Source: Bugulina stolonifera (Eukaryota; Bryozoa; Gymnolaemata; Cheilostomatida; Bugulidae). From it: a stretch of DNA of 64,000 bases. Where the stretch lies: assembly GCA_935421135.1 (NCBI GenBank), contig OW285195.1:9826391-9890390 (forward strand), in the 5' to 3' direction. Positions 51,301 through 60,377 of the stretch are shown piece after piece. Under the pieces are notes generated by a model that was not told the DNA's origin, did no database searches, and worked only from the letters and a program-made list of their open reading frames with translations. Made by a program: the position numbers and the translations under genes. Numbering within the stretch: position 1 is the first letter of the stretch; every line of letters begins with the position of its first letter.

Positions 51301-51665
51301 GACAGTTTTAATTAAATAAAGTGATCAAAAATTTGTTTTTGCCAACACACTGAGCTACTGAAGAGGAAAAAGCTGGCAATGTGGATGTACATAAAATGTT
51401 TATGCATATTAGTTCCATCCCATGCCTTGTGGTCCAACATAACACTATATCTGTACACACTCCTAGAAACTACTTGTGATTGGTTGATGAGCTAACCAAT
51501 GGAGTCATCAGAATTCTATTAGTGTTAGTTACTGAAATGCCATACTTGGCAAGAGTGTCTAATCAGGCTCTACATTTCACTTAGCTTGTGGTATGTAGGG
51601 TGGTACAAGCTTCTGTAGAATTCTGATTGGATATGAGTCAGTGCAGATGGATGATGTTTATACTT
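48324..51665. other. Intergenic, no gene seen
   Basis: 3.3 kb of AT-rich sequence with TACATGTA motifs. I searched by eye for the missing 5' exons of sulfatase copy C and found none. Confidence 0.45.
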
Positions 51666-51671
51666 GTACAG

Positions 51672-51679
51672 TATATAAA
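51672..51679 (+). promoter_or_regulatory. TATA box of the cysteine-rich secreted protein gene
   Basis: TATATAAAGG context (core TATATAAA), 61 bases before the ATG at 51733. Confidence 0.65.
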
Positions 51680-51732
51680 GGCGAATGGTTTGCTACCAGA
51701 CTATTCACATTTCAATCGAGTTAAATATCACC

Positions 51733-52440
51733 ATGGCACAGTTCACCTCCATTTACACTTTCTTGGGTAAGATTTCTATAACATGACACTATCATTGTTA
51801 TATTACATACATGTAGATGTAGAGTTATAATAATAATTTAATATACATGACTAATTGTACTATTTATTACATTATTAGCATGTCTTTGCAAATATATTGT
51901 TAAGATAATTTTAATTTGTGGGAAATTGGCATAAATACAAAAAAATTAGTAATAGATTCCTGCTGACTCAAATTCCATTATTGCTTAATATCAGCTTTAA
52001 ACTGGACCATTATAGTGTAGATGGCGACACTCCTAGTTAGTGGTGCAACACCTTCCCTCGCTAAAAGTGAGTGACAGATTTTCTCATCATCTTTAACACC
52101 ACTTTAAAGTTGCAAAATCTGTTAGAATCACCCACCTATCATATATTTACTCATTGCAGGTCTGCTGATGATTGGGCTTCTGCTGGCAGAAAATGGACTC
52201 ACAAGTGCTGAGATCAACAGCTGCTTTTGCAAGCCTCCTATTACTAACTGTTTAAGGGACCCGTGTGAAGATGCCCCTGGATGCCGATACCCAAACACAG
52301 AGTGTGTTTCAGTCTACTGTGGAGGGTGTGACTACTACTACAAGAACACAATCACGGGAAAACCAGAATGTCGCTGTCCTCATACATGCTTCTTGGGAAA
52401 CCAGCTCTCCCCTGCACCAAGTGGACTTAGTGAAGCCTAG
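51733..52440 (+). CDS. Small secreted cysteine-rich protein (2 exons)
   Basis: Exons 51733-51766 and 52160-52440 join within a Gly codon (G|gtaag ... TTGCAG|GT), giving 104 residues. The signal peptide straddles the intron (TFLGLLMIGLLLAENG). The mature part has twelve cysteines including CFC, DPCEDAPGC, CVSVYCGGC, CRC and a final C. The order DPC-x4/5-C, then YP-x-x-x-C, then YCGGC, then an aromatic stretch, resembles a Cys-rich module I know from secreted invertebrate proteins, but I cannot name a function. A strong TATA box and an AATAAA near 52507 support a short, possibly highly expressed transcript. Matrix, mucus or defence roles are guesses. Confidence 0.8.
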
Positions 52441-53500
52441 ATTCACCCACTGGAATATAAAGAGTGAATATCAGAACTGAAATATTCACACTTTACTTTG
52501 TTGCAAAATAAAAAAAACCAATGTGCTATTGTTGTTAGTACAGTGTAGAATATATGATACAACCAACAAAAATGTTTTATTTTTCAAGCCTAATTTTTGT
52601 GGTATACCTTGTTCACATGCTAGCGTGTGTACACATAGATGTGCGTTATTTGTAAGAAAATCATATCAATAGAAATAATATGTAAAAAATAACTTACCAA
52701 TTTTACTCCCCTCTATCAATCACAGGTAAGAAAACAATGATCTAAGGAGATGTGTGTCTTTTCTAATTTGAGTTGTATTGACAATTTCAACCTACGTGTT
52801 CATTGGTGGAGCCATTACAGATTCTTTACATGAAGTACTAATAATAGTGAAATAACAGTTTAGCACAAGAATAAGAACTAACCATTAAAGGGGCTATAAT
52901 GCATGATCTCTGCATAAGTTTCTGTCATTTGTCCTTGCACTGGCAGGCCTTTTTGAATAATTTGAGACAAGTTTTGGTCAATTTTTGGGATTTCCACCTA
53001 TTTAGCTTGTGCAAGCTTTTGAACATTTGTCTGCTTTTCTATTGCTGCCAGCAAGTACATAGCTGCCTGTTTGTTAGGCTCAATAATATTTGACTTGACC
53101 ACACTGGTAAGACAGCTAGAAGTAAATTTATATTGTTTTGTTTTGTAGGGCTATATGTGTATTAAAGCCTATTGCTTTAAATAATATAACCATAATGCAA
53201 AAAATCCATCTGTTGTCTGATAGTCACCTCAGTATAGTGTACAAATGTTATATGTATGTAAAATCTAGGCACTAATACTATACAAAAAGTACCCCAATGC
53301 ATCTCAATGCAAACTTTAAACAAAATCATGACTCTTTTAAGCTACAATGTATGTAAGATGACAATGCGAAGTTGTCTCCTCTTATTTTATTGCCTAACTC
53401 TTTCCTAGTATATATTGCACACTTTCAACTGCTGGTTCTAAGTCTAATACTACGTCAATATACTGATTCTTAATCTAATTTGTAAGTAGTAATATCAGTG
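52441..53500. other. Intergenic, 3' flank and MITE relative
   Basis: AATAAA near 52507 probably ends the preceding transcript. From 52884 a relative of the 31.7-kb MITE is present. The remainder is AT-rich without exons. Confidence 0.5.
52884..53107. mobile_element. Partial relative of the 31.7-kb MITE
   Basis: It starts ATTAAAGGGGCTATAATGCA, like the other element's left end. It shares interior phrases such as CTTGTGCAAGCTTTTGAA, TTGCTGCCA and GACCACACTGG with the right half of the 31744-32317 element. The interior is shortened, and no clean right TIR is seen. Confidence 0.5.
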
Positions 53501-53514
53501 CAGATCTGCACAGA

Positions 53515-54085
53515 CATTTCCCCACGGATTCAGCCAATCACAGAGCCGTATTTCGGATTCTGACCAATCAGGAGCCACCACCCTCCGTGACCTTTGTCAA
53601 GGACACCGGAACTAGCCAAAATTTCCCCACGACCTTGCCAAGGTCGCGCTCCGGAACTGAGCGTTTCCTCCTCAAAAAATTTCCTAACCGCGAACGAAAA
53701 ATCTCCAAAAATTTTCCTAACCGCGACCGAAAAATCTCAAAAAATAATCCTAACCGCGAACGAAAAAAATCTCCAAAATAGACTTACCTCGAATGAAACG
53801 TCCCCGTCCTCGATTCTCTTAAAACTCTCCAACCTCTCCCTCGCGCCTCTTCTCTCCACGCCTCTCGCCTCTCAAATGATCGCCACCGACCCCGTCCCCC
53901 GCCTCTCCTATTCCAAGCCCCGCCCTCAAACCTCGGAATCTCCGCCCCGACCCTTTGACCAATCGACTGTGGACGAGGGGTGGGAGCCGGCCGCCAGCCG
54001 GGTCCCTCCCGCCCGGGACCCGTCGCGTTCTTCCCGACTATTTCCCCGGGGTTTTGAAATTCGTATCACCATGTTTTTGGGTTTC
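53515..54085. other. GC-rich, CpG-rich patch with CCAAT boxes and short tandem repeats
   Basis: An abrupt rise in GC. Contains CCAAT on the + strand at about 53532, 53565 and 53957. Three roughly 31-34-base units around CCTAACCGCGAMCGAAAAA lie at about 53676-53777. On the - strand a good donor context (CATTCGAG|gtaagt) occurs near 53795. It could be a promoter/CpG-island-like region, a terminal part of the Polinton-type element, or an unrelated insertion. The frames crossing it (for example 53594-54091) show no known domain. Confidence 0.4.
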
Positions 54086-54242
54086 GATTAATAATACGTA
54101 TATTTCATCGTATTCCTTAGAAAGTATATAATGATAGAAAGTATAGAATAGAAAAAAAATGGTCGATTAATAATACGTTTATTTTATTGTATTCGTAAGA
54201 AAGTATATAATGATAGAAAGTATAGAATAGAAAAAAAAATGG
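54085..54242. repeat. 79-bp tandem duplication
   Basis: Units 54085-54163 and 54164-54242 both begin CGATTAATAATACGT and contain AGAAAGTATATAATGATAG. A further partial piece (GGAAAGTATAGAGTAGAAAA) follows. Confidence 0.85.
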
Positions 54243-55050
54243 AAAGTATAGAGTAGAAAAAAGTACATAACTGAAACTACATAGAAAGGCCATAATATCG
54301 TATTTGCTAGAAAGTATAAATGCGTATATTTTGTTTGAAATTATAAATTTAAAACTATAAATATAGAAGCGAAAGGTGTATAATTCACTCAATATCCTCC
54401 CTCTATTGTTATTTAGTTTAGCCTGGTAAAGAGAAAATGAAAAAAGAAAATGTGAATAAAATGTTTGAGAAATTAATGAAGAAAGATTAGAAAACATAAT
54501 AGAGACAGTAGAGAGTAATGTGTACAGCTATATATTCAAAACGGTAGGGTAAAAACACTTACTTGAGCTACCACCTTCATATTTCGCTTGATTGAAACAA
54601 TCGATTCAGTGTTTTTGTCATTGCAATAAGCCTAAAATTAAAAGGTGACAAAAAGTCTATAATTAAAAGATAGAAAAATGTAAAAGAAGTGAGAATACAA
54701 CAAACAAAAATGTAGAGCAAAAAATCTTATCATTCAGAGAAAATTACTAGAAAAAATTACTAGAAAAATTGCTAAAAAAATAAGGTAAATATTGCTCGCC
54801 ATTGTTGTAGTTCAGTATATTCACTAGACTTTTGGACTTCTAATTTTTGTAAGAAAGTAGAACTTTTTTCAATACAGATTTGCCTTTCTTCAACTTTAGT
54901 TCTTGGAATGAGGCCCAACCAGAAAAACTTTTGTTTTTATATGTTTTTGCTCAAAAATTCCTTAACCAATCAGCTAAAAGGGGCATTTTAAGGTTAAAGA
55001 GGCCTTTTTAAGGTTAGGACTTTTTATAGAATTATTAAGAGGAAAGAGGT
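54243..55050. other. A-rich non-coding stretch before the G-rich minisatellite
   Basis: Strongly A-rich on the + strand, with AGAAAGTATA and ACTAGAAAAA phrases. No gene is supported; the - strand 126-aa frame is a Phe/Tyr/Ser-rich consequence of the A-richness. Confidence 0.45.
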
Positions 55051-55055
55051 AGATT

Positions 55056-56790
55056 TTGAAGGTTGGAGGGGTCGGAGAGGGTTGGAGAGGGTCGGAGAAG
55101 GGTGGGAGAGGGTCGGAGGAGGGTGGGAGGGGGTCGGAGGAGGGTGGGAGGGGGTCAGAGAGGGTCGGAGGAGGGTGGGAGAGGGTTGGATGGGGTTGGA
55201 GGAGGGTGGGAGGGCGTCGGAGAGGGTTGGAGATGGTTGGAGGAGGGTGGGAGGGGGTCGGAGAGGGTGGGAGGAGGTTGGAGGGGGTCGCAGGAGGGTG
55301 GGAGGGGGTCGGAGAGGGTCGGGGAGGGTTGGAGGAGGGTGGGAGAGGGTTGGAGGAGGGTGGGAGAGGGTCGGAGGGGGTCGGAGAGGGTCGGAGGAGG
55401 GTGGGAGGGGGTCGGAATGGGTGGGAGGGGCTCGGAGATGGTCGGAGGAGGGTGGGAGGAGGGTGGGAGGGGGTCGGAGGAGGGTGGGAGAGGGTTGGAT
55501 GGGGTTGGAGGAGGGTGGGAGGGCGTCGGAGAGGGTTGGAGATGGTTGGAGGAGGGTGGGAGGGGGACGGAGAGGGTGGGAGGAGGTTGGAGGGGTTCGA
55601 AGGAGGGTGGGAGGGGGTCGGAGAGGGTCGGAGGAGGGTGGGAGGGGGTCGGAGAGGGTGGGAAGGGCTCGGAGATGGTCGGAGGAGGGTGGGAGGGGGT
55701 CGGAGGGGGTCGGAGAGGGTTGGAGGAGGGTGGGAGGGGGTCGGAGAGGGTCGGAGGAGGGTGGGAGAGGGTCGGAGGAGGATGGGAGGGGGTCGGAGGA
55801 GGGTGGGAGGGGGTCAGAGAGGGTCGGAGGAGGGTGGGAGAGGGTTGGATGGGGTTGGAGGAGGGTGGGAGGGCGTCGGAGAGGGTTGGAGATGGTTGGA
55901 GGAGGGTGAGAGGGGGTCGGAGAGGGTGGGAAGGGCTCGGAGATGGTCGGAGGAGGGTGGGAGGGGGTCGGAGGGGGTCGGAGAGGGTTGGAGGAGGGTG
56001 GGAGGGGGTCGGAGAGGGTCGGAGGAGGGTGGGAGGGGGTCGGAGAGGGGTGTTAGGGGGTCGGAGAGGGGTGTCAGGGGGTCGGAGGGAGTCGGAGAGG
56101 GGTGGGTGAGGTTGGAGAGGGACCCTCTCCAACCCCTTCCCACCCCTCTCTGACCATCTCCGAGCCCCTCCGACACTTTCCGACCCCCTCCCACCTTCCT
56201 CCGACCTTCTCTGACCCCTTCCCACCCTCCTCCGACCCCCTCCCACCCCCTCCGACCCTCTCCCACCCTCCTCCAACAATCTCCAAGCCCCTCCCACCCT
56301 CTGCGACCCCCTCCGACCCCCTTCGACCCTCTCCCACCCTCATCCAACCATCTCCGAGCCCCTCCCACCCTCTCCGACCCCCTCCCACCCTCCTTCGACC
56401 CTCTCCGACCCCCTCCCACCCTCCTCCGACCCCCTCCCACCCCTTCCGACCCCCTCTCACCCTCCTCCAACCATCTCCAAGCCCCTCCTACCTTCTCCGA
56501 CCCCCTCCCACCCTCCTCCGACCCTCTCCGACCCCCTCCCACCCTCCTCCGACTCCCTCCCACCCCCTCCGGCCCCCTCTCACCCTCCTCCAACCATCTC
56601 CGAGCCCCTCCCACCCTCTCCAACCCCCTCCCACCCTTCTCCGACCCTCTCCGACCCCCCCACCCTCCTCCAACCCCCTCCCACCCTCTCCGACCCCCTC
56701 CCACCCTCCTCTGACCCCCTCCCACTCTCCTCCGACCCCCTCCAACCCCCTCCAACCCTCCTACACCTCTCTAACTACCTCCCACCCCTC
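55056..56790. repeat. Giant inverted array of a G-rich 21-bp minisatellite
   Basis: Left of 56122 the + strand is made of about 21-bp dimeric units (GGTCGGAGGAGGGTGGGAGG and variants). Right of it are the reverse-complement units (CCCTCTCCAACC and relatives). The junction GGTTGGAGAGGG-A-CCCTCTCCAACC is an exact palindrome. The left arm is about 1066 bp and the right about 668 bp. Because 21 bp is a multiple of three and the unit lacks stop codons, long frames up to 380 codons with 7-residue repeats occur on both strands; these are artefacts. The array has G-quadruplex and hairpin potential and abuts the promoter of the first Polinton gene. Confidence 0.95.
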
Positions 56791-56845
56791 TCCAATCCTC
56801 TCAGGTCTTAGTGAGAGAAGTTTGAGAGGTGGGAGGGACTTCTGC

Positions 56846-56852
56846 TATAAAA
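56846..56852 (+). promoter_or_regulatory. TATA box upstream of the first Polinton gene
   Basis: TATAAAA occurs 35 bases before the ATG at 56881, implying a very short leader. It begins about 55 bases past the end of the minisatellite. Confidence 0.6.
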
Positions 56853-56880
56853 GTGGCACACATCTCTTAGAAAAGTCACA

Positions 56881-58173
56881 ATGCTCATAAGAGCTAGTGA
56901 GAGAGATAGTCTAGTGGAAGAATATAGTGAGAGAGATAGTCTAGTGGAAGAAGAGCAATCTACACAGAGGATGGAGAATATAGCAGAGCTACAAGAGGAA
57001 GGAATACAGATACACTTAAAAGATGTTCTTCCAAAGTCTGTGTGGGACTATATGATCAGTAGAAACATGGATACAACGAATAGTCCTTGGATGTGGTTCT
57101 TCGTAGATCAAAATGCAAAGTGTGAGGTTATAAATGAGATCTGCTTTTACATCATGGGAATTATTCAATCGGTGAGATATCTCTACACAGGAGTGGGGAA
57201 AGACTTTAGAGAGCGTGCCCTCTCTTTTAACGACTTTAAGACTAGATGGATTGTAATTAAAAGGGGACTACCTCGTAGACCTCATGATGAAGTACGAAAG
57301 TATGACATTCAGTATATTATCGATGAGATGGAGCTACCTGGACAGATTAAGGCAAATGTGAAGGAGATGGTGGAGATAATCAGATTCACTCCTACTAATA
57401 TAGTATATCTACTAAACATTTTTATCTACATAGATAATGAGCCTCAGCGTGAACGTGCGAAATATGAACTATTCTATAGAGTTTTAAATATCTTAGAGCG
57501 TGGAGCAAGAAGACGTAAGCTAGAAGATGAAAGACAAAAAACACGAAACAGGAGAGGAGTTGATGATATAGACATTACAGGGAGTATTATAAGATCTAGG
57601 AGACATGTCTATGCAGCACACTTCTCTATTCCATCAAAAAAAAGAAAGACAACCTCTCCTTCTAGAGAAGAAGACTACATTTCTCACACATCCTCACCAG
57701 TTGATAGTAGTCTGTTGGAAGTAGATTTTGAAAAAGACCCACTCGCCTCTTCTAGAGTTGAAGATACACCCCATGCACCAACACCAGTTGATAGAAAGAT
57801 AATAGAGGTAGACTTTGAAGAGAAGGTGGAGCAACTAGAGCTTATTACAGAAGGTGATGATGAAAATTTAGTGACTAATCTTCCTAATGGAAGAGATGAA
57901 CAAATAGAAGAGAGAGTGATAGAGGAAAAAATACAGACTGTCATTGGTGAAGGAGAAATAATAGAGAGAGAGAGAATACAAGTTGAGGATGTTAAAGTAA
58001 TTAAATCTAGTAATGAAGAAGAAAGAGAGGAGCGAGATAAGAGTAGTGAGCTTGATCAAAAAACATCTAGTATTATTCCTAACTTTCAAATTCTTTTTAT
58101 ACAAGAAGAAGAAGAAGAAAGTAGTGAAGACTCATTACCACTACCCTTGTGGGTACCTACTAGCGATGCATAA
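56881..58173 (+). CDS. Polinton protein of unknown function, 430 aa
   Basis: I recognise no known domain. The N-terminus has a direct repeat (SERDSLVEEY / SERDSLVEEE) produced by a recent short DNA duplication. A probably folded part runs about 35-215, rich in aromatic and hydrophobic residues (KSVWDYMISRN, PWMWFFVDQN, FKTRWIVIKRG). It is followed by a basic, NLS-like KKRKTTSPSR near 260. The C-terminal third is acidic and low-complexity with two PVD-x3/4-EVDFE repeats and a poly-Glu stretch. It is the first gene after the TATA box. It stands where some related elements have lineage-specific genes. A regulatory, scaffold or terminal-protein role is possible but unsupported. Confidence 0.75.
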   Translation: MLIRASERDSLVEEYSERDSLVEEEQSTQRMENIAELQEEGIQIHLKDVLPKSVWDYMISRNMDTTNSPWMWFFVDQNAKCEVINEICFYIMGIIQSVRYLYTGVGKDFRERALSFNDFKTRWIVIKRGLPRRPHDEVRKYDIQYIIDEMELPGQIKANVKEMVEIIRFTPTNIVYLLNIFIYIDNEPQRERAKYELFYRVLNILERGARRRKLEDERQKTRNRRGVDDIDITGSIIRSRRHVYAAHFSIPSKKRKTTSPSREEDYISHTSSPVDSSLLEVDFEKDPLASSRVEDTPHAPTPVDRKIIEVDFEEKVEQLELITEGDDENLVTNLPNGRDEQIEERVIEEKIQTVIGEGEIIERERIQVEDVKVIKSSNEEEREERDKSSELDQKTSSIIPNFQILFIQEEEEESSEDSLPLPLWVPTSDA

Positions 58174-58214
58174 AAATGTAGTGAAAGTAGATTCATCTAT
58201 CAAAAGCCTTGAAG

Positions 58215-58562
58215 ATGTTAGATAGACAACAAGTGGAGAACAAAGGGCTAGAGTGTGGTGATGTTGCAGATGGTTTGCTACGAGATGTTGTAGAGATTGT
58301 TTTAGAAAATGTAGAAAAAGTTGACGATGACTCTAACGTGAGAGTTGATAATAAAGTTAGGAAAAAGAGGCGACCTCTTCATCTAGCTATGACACTTCTT
58401 GTTCTACTCTTATTCATAGTCGGATTTTATTATGCCTATACTTATTTGAGAGCTAATATGACTCTACTTAAAGCTGAAGAGAGTGAGAAAAGCATCATAA
58501 GACCCTCAGGCATTCAAGTGAGTAACTACAATGTCACAGCGAGAAACAGATCTTCGTCTTAA
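58215..58562 (+). CDS. Small single-pass membrane protein of the Polinton
   Basis: 115 residues from the ATG at 58215. An N-terminal, mostly acidic half (with EIVLENVEKVDDDS) is followed by a basic KVRKKRRP and one strong hydrophobic helix (LAMTLLVLLLFIVGFYYAY, about 58-78). A short C-terminus with sequon NVT ends it. The positive residues before the helix suggest the N-terminus stays inside (type II or C-out). The last 32 bases overlap the ATPase start in another frame, implying translational linkage or tight packing. Family unknown; a membrane-associated virion or exit role is only inferred. Confidence 0.65.
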   Translation: MLDRQQVENKGLECGDVADGLLRDVVEIVLENVEKVDDDSNVRVDNKVRKKRRPLHLAMTLLVLLLFIVGFYYAYTYLRANMTLLKAEESEKSIIRPSGIQVSNYNVTARNRSSS

Positions 58563-59187
58563 GAACCCTTTCACAGCACTAGTATGCGGACCTACAGGGA
58601 GTGGAAAAACGGAACTCTTGTTCAATCTCATTAATAGAGTCGCTGAAGTATCTACCCCAACTCCTATGGATATTATATACTGCTATGGTGTGTGGCAACC
58701 TCGGTTCGACGAATTTAAAGACAGGGTACACTTTCATAGCGGGATGATTGATGTGGAGAATGACATCCCTCGAGATGGAAATATTCGATGGCTCATTATA
58801 GATGACTTGATGGGAGAAGTCGGAGGAAAAGAATCTATTAATGCCATATTTACCAAATTTAGTCATCATCTTAACATAAGCGTCTTTTTTCTCCTACAAA
58901 ATCTTTTCCCTAAAGATAATAGGACAGTCTCTATAAACTCGCAGTACTTTTTTCTATTTAAAAATCCTAGAGATGGAGTATCCGTGTCTAACCTTGCTAA
59001 ACAAGCATTCCCTCAAAGTATGAAAGCTGTGCAGGAAGCATTTGGGGATGCTACGCGTGAACCTCATTCATATTTTTTTATCAATCTGAGACAAGAAACT
59101 CCCGAGTGGGCTCGATTAATTGGAAATTTCGCTTCTAGACATTTGCCAATGGCTGCCTACATTCCCAATAACACTTCCTATAAGTAA
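58531..59187 (+). CDS. DNA-packaging ATPase (A32/FtsK-HerA type)
   Basis: 218 residues. Walker A GPTGSGKT (about 20-27) and Walker B WLIIDDL (about 90-96) followed by a polar sensor-like FFLLQNLFPKD match the compact packaging ATPases of Polintons, adintoviruses and other double jelly-roll viruses. It hydrolyses ATP to pump the genome into the capsid. The length is near the family's 200-260. It starts inside the preceding membrane-protein gene and lies upstream of the capsid genes. The frame is fully open with both nucleotide-binding motifs intact, so it looks functional. Confidence 0.92.
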   Translation: MSQRETDLRLKNPFTALVCGPTGSGKTELLFNLINRVAEVSTPTPMDIIYCYGVWQPRFDEFKDRVHFHSGMIDVENDIPRDGNIRWLIIDDLMGEVGGKESINAIFTKFSHHLNISVFFLLQNLFPKDNRTVSINSQYFFLFKNPRDGVSVSNLAKQAFPQSMKAVQEAFGDATREPHSYFFINLRQETPEWARLIGNFASRHLPMAAYIPNNTSYK

Positions 59188-59251
59188 AGCATACTCACCA
59201 CTCCATCACCATTTCGAACTTAGGATTTGAAGAGAGAGTACACGTTCAGAT

Positions 59252-59605
59252 ATGAGATACGTAAATTCACCGAGTATGCCAACACGATTAAGAAGAAACG
59301 CCTTGAGCATTTTAGCACTATCCAGAGCTAGAGCTAGCGTTAGAAATGCAACAATCTCTGAGGCAAACAAGGATCTTGTATTAGCGCTTGTCGAATGCGC
59401 TCGGAATGTATTAATAGGCAATGTTCAGCTAACACCCACTCAGTTGACCTCTTTACGTCGACATAGAAGGGCAATTGAAGATCTTATCAACTCACGTACC
59501 ACCCTAAGAGAAAAAAAGGTAATTCTACAGCGAGGGGGATTTCTTGGACTTCTTCTCAAACCTCTAATAGGATTAGTTGGTGGACTTCTTGGAGGACGAA
59601 GATAG
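59252..59605 (+). CDS. Small Polinton protein with glycine-rich hydrophobic C-terminus
   Basis: 117 residues. The middle (LALVECARNVLIGNVQLTPT then SLRRHRRAIEDLINS) and the end (ILQRGGFLGLLLKPLIGLVGGLLGGRR) resemble a small protein I know to be repeatedly present near capsid genes in invertebrate Polinton/adintovirus elements. The C-terminal amphipathic/hydrophobic Gly-Leu stretch with basic ends suggests a membrane-active or DNA-compacting virion peptide, by analogy with small adenovirus core and lytic proteins; that analogy is inference. It lies 64 bases after the ATPase stop and 11 bases before the next gene. Confidence 0.72.
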   Translation: MRYVNSPSMPTRLRRNALSILALSRARASVRNATISEANKDLVLALVECARNVLIGNVQLTPTQLTSLRRHRRAIEDLINSRTTLREKKVILQRGGFLGLLLKPLIGLVGGLLGGRR

Positions 59606-59616
59606 TCACAAAGATA

Positions 59617-60357
59617 ATGGCTCTCAGATTTTCTAAAAAATACATTCTCATTAGTAAAGATGACTACGACTCTGTAAAAAAAAAAAAGGGGGTTGTACCT
59701 ACCTCTCTCTCTCAAAATCCAGACTTGGTTTTAGCTGAAAAGACGAGAGAAGATATTCACTCTAACCTTAAAGATTCCTCAAAAGATGTATACTCTCAAC
59801 TTAAACAACATACCCATAATATGAGTAAGTTTTTAAAAGAATTAAAAAGATCTCGTCAACCCCAGCGAGACCTCTTCAGTCAGTTGAATAGTATTAGCAC
59901 TGGTCTTGAAGGGGTGCGAGAGTCAATACACCAACCTAGAGTAAGACAGGAGAGAGAATACCTAGAACAAGATCCCGTTGATATTTTGCTATCAAATAGA
60001 AATGGGGAAGAACGAAGCAGGCAGATATTACTCGAGCGAGAGCGTAAGCGTCATCTAATACCTCAGCTGCAAATCTCTGGACAAGGGATAAAACGGAAGA
60101 GGTATAAGGCTAGATCATCAGACTACACAACGACGTTCAATCGTAAAGACGAGCAAAAAGACGAGTCTAATCGGCTACAACTACATGAAAAGGGTGGAAG
60201 AAGTCCTGTCATAACTAGGTCTACATCAGATGCTAGAAAAGCAAGTGAACGAGTGGGGAGAGATATAGTGAAACATCAAACAAGATTTAAACAAGCTTTG
60301 GATAAAGGTGTGCACAAGAGAGTAGGAAAAGATAGAAAATGGTTGATGAGCGAATAG
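59617..60357 (+). CDS. Basic/charged Polinton protein of unknown function, 246 aa
   Basis: The N-terminus MALRFSKKYILISKDDYDS is followed by a long highly charged region with predicted coiled-coil/helical parts (HSNLKDSSKDVYSQLKQ, MSKFLKELKRSRQPQR). A Lys/Arg-rich stretch (GIKRKRYKARSS) and a basic C-terminus end it. No domain is recognised. Similarly placed basic proteins before the integrase occur in related elements. An 11-A/5-G homopolymer run at 59676-59691 inside the gene is prone to slippage and could also cause assembly or expression frameshifts. It could bind nucleic acid as a virion core component, but this is inference. Confidence 0.65.
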   Translation: MALRFSKKYILISKDDYDSVKKKKGVVPTSLSQNPDLVLAEKTREDIHSNLKDSSKDVYSQLKQHTHNMSKFLKELKRSRQPQRDLFSQLNSISTGLEGVRESIHQPRVRQEREYLEQDPVDILLSNRNGEERSRQILLERERKRHLIPQLQISGQGIKRKRYKARSSDYTTTFNRKDEQKDESNRLQLHEKGGRSPVITRSTSDARKASERVGRDIVKHQTRFKQALDKGVHKRVGKDRKWLMSE

Positions 60358-60377
60358 GTGTTGATGAAGCCTTGTGA

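Noticed and set aside
53594..54091. 165-aa + strand ORF in the GC-rich patch
   Set aside because: Composition follows CpG-rich tandem repeats; no domain or splice support.
54117..54497. 126-aa - strand ORF rich in Phe, Tyr and Ser
   Set aside because: Explained by A-rich + strand DNA and the 79-bp duplication.
55056..56153. Long overlapping frames (275-380 codons) with Gly/Arg/Glu or Pro/Ser repeats on both strands
   Set aside because: They are by-products of a 21-bp repeat that has no stop codon in several frames; no start context, no non-repetitive domain.
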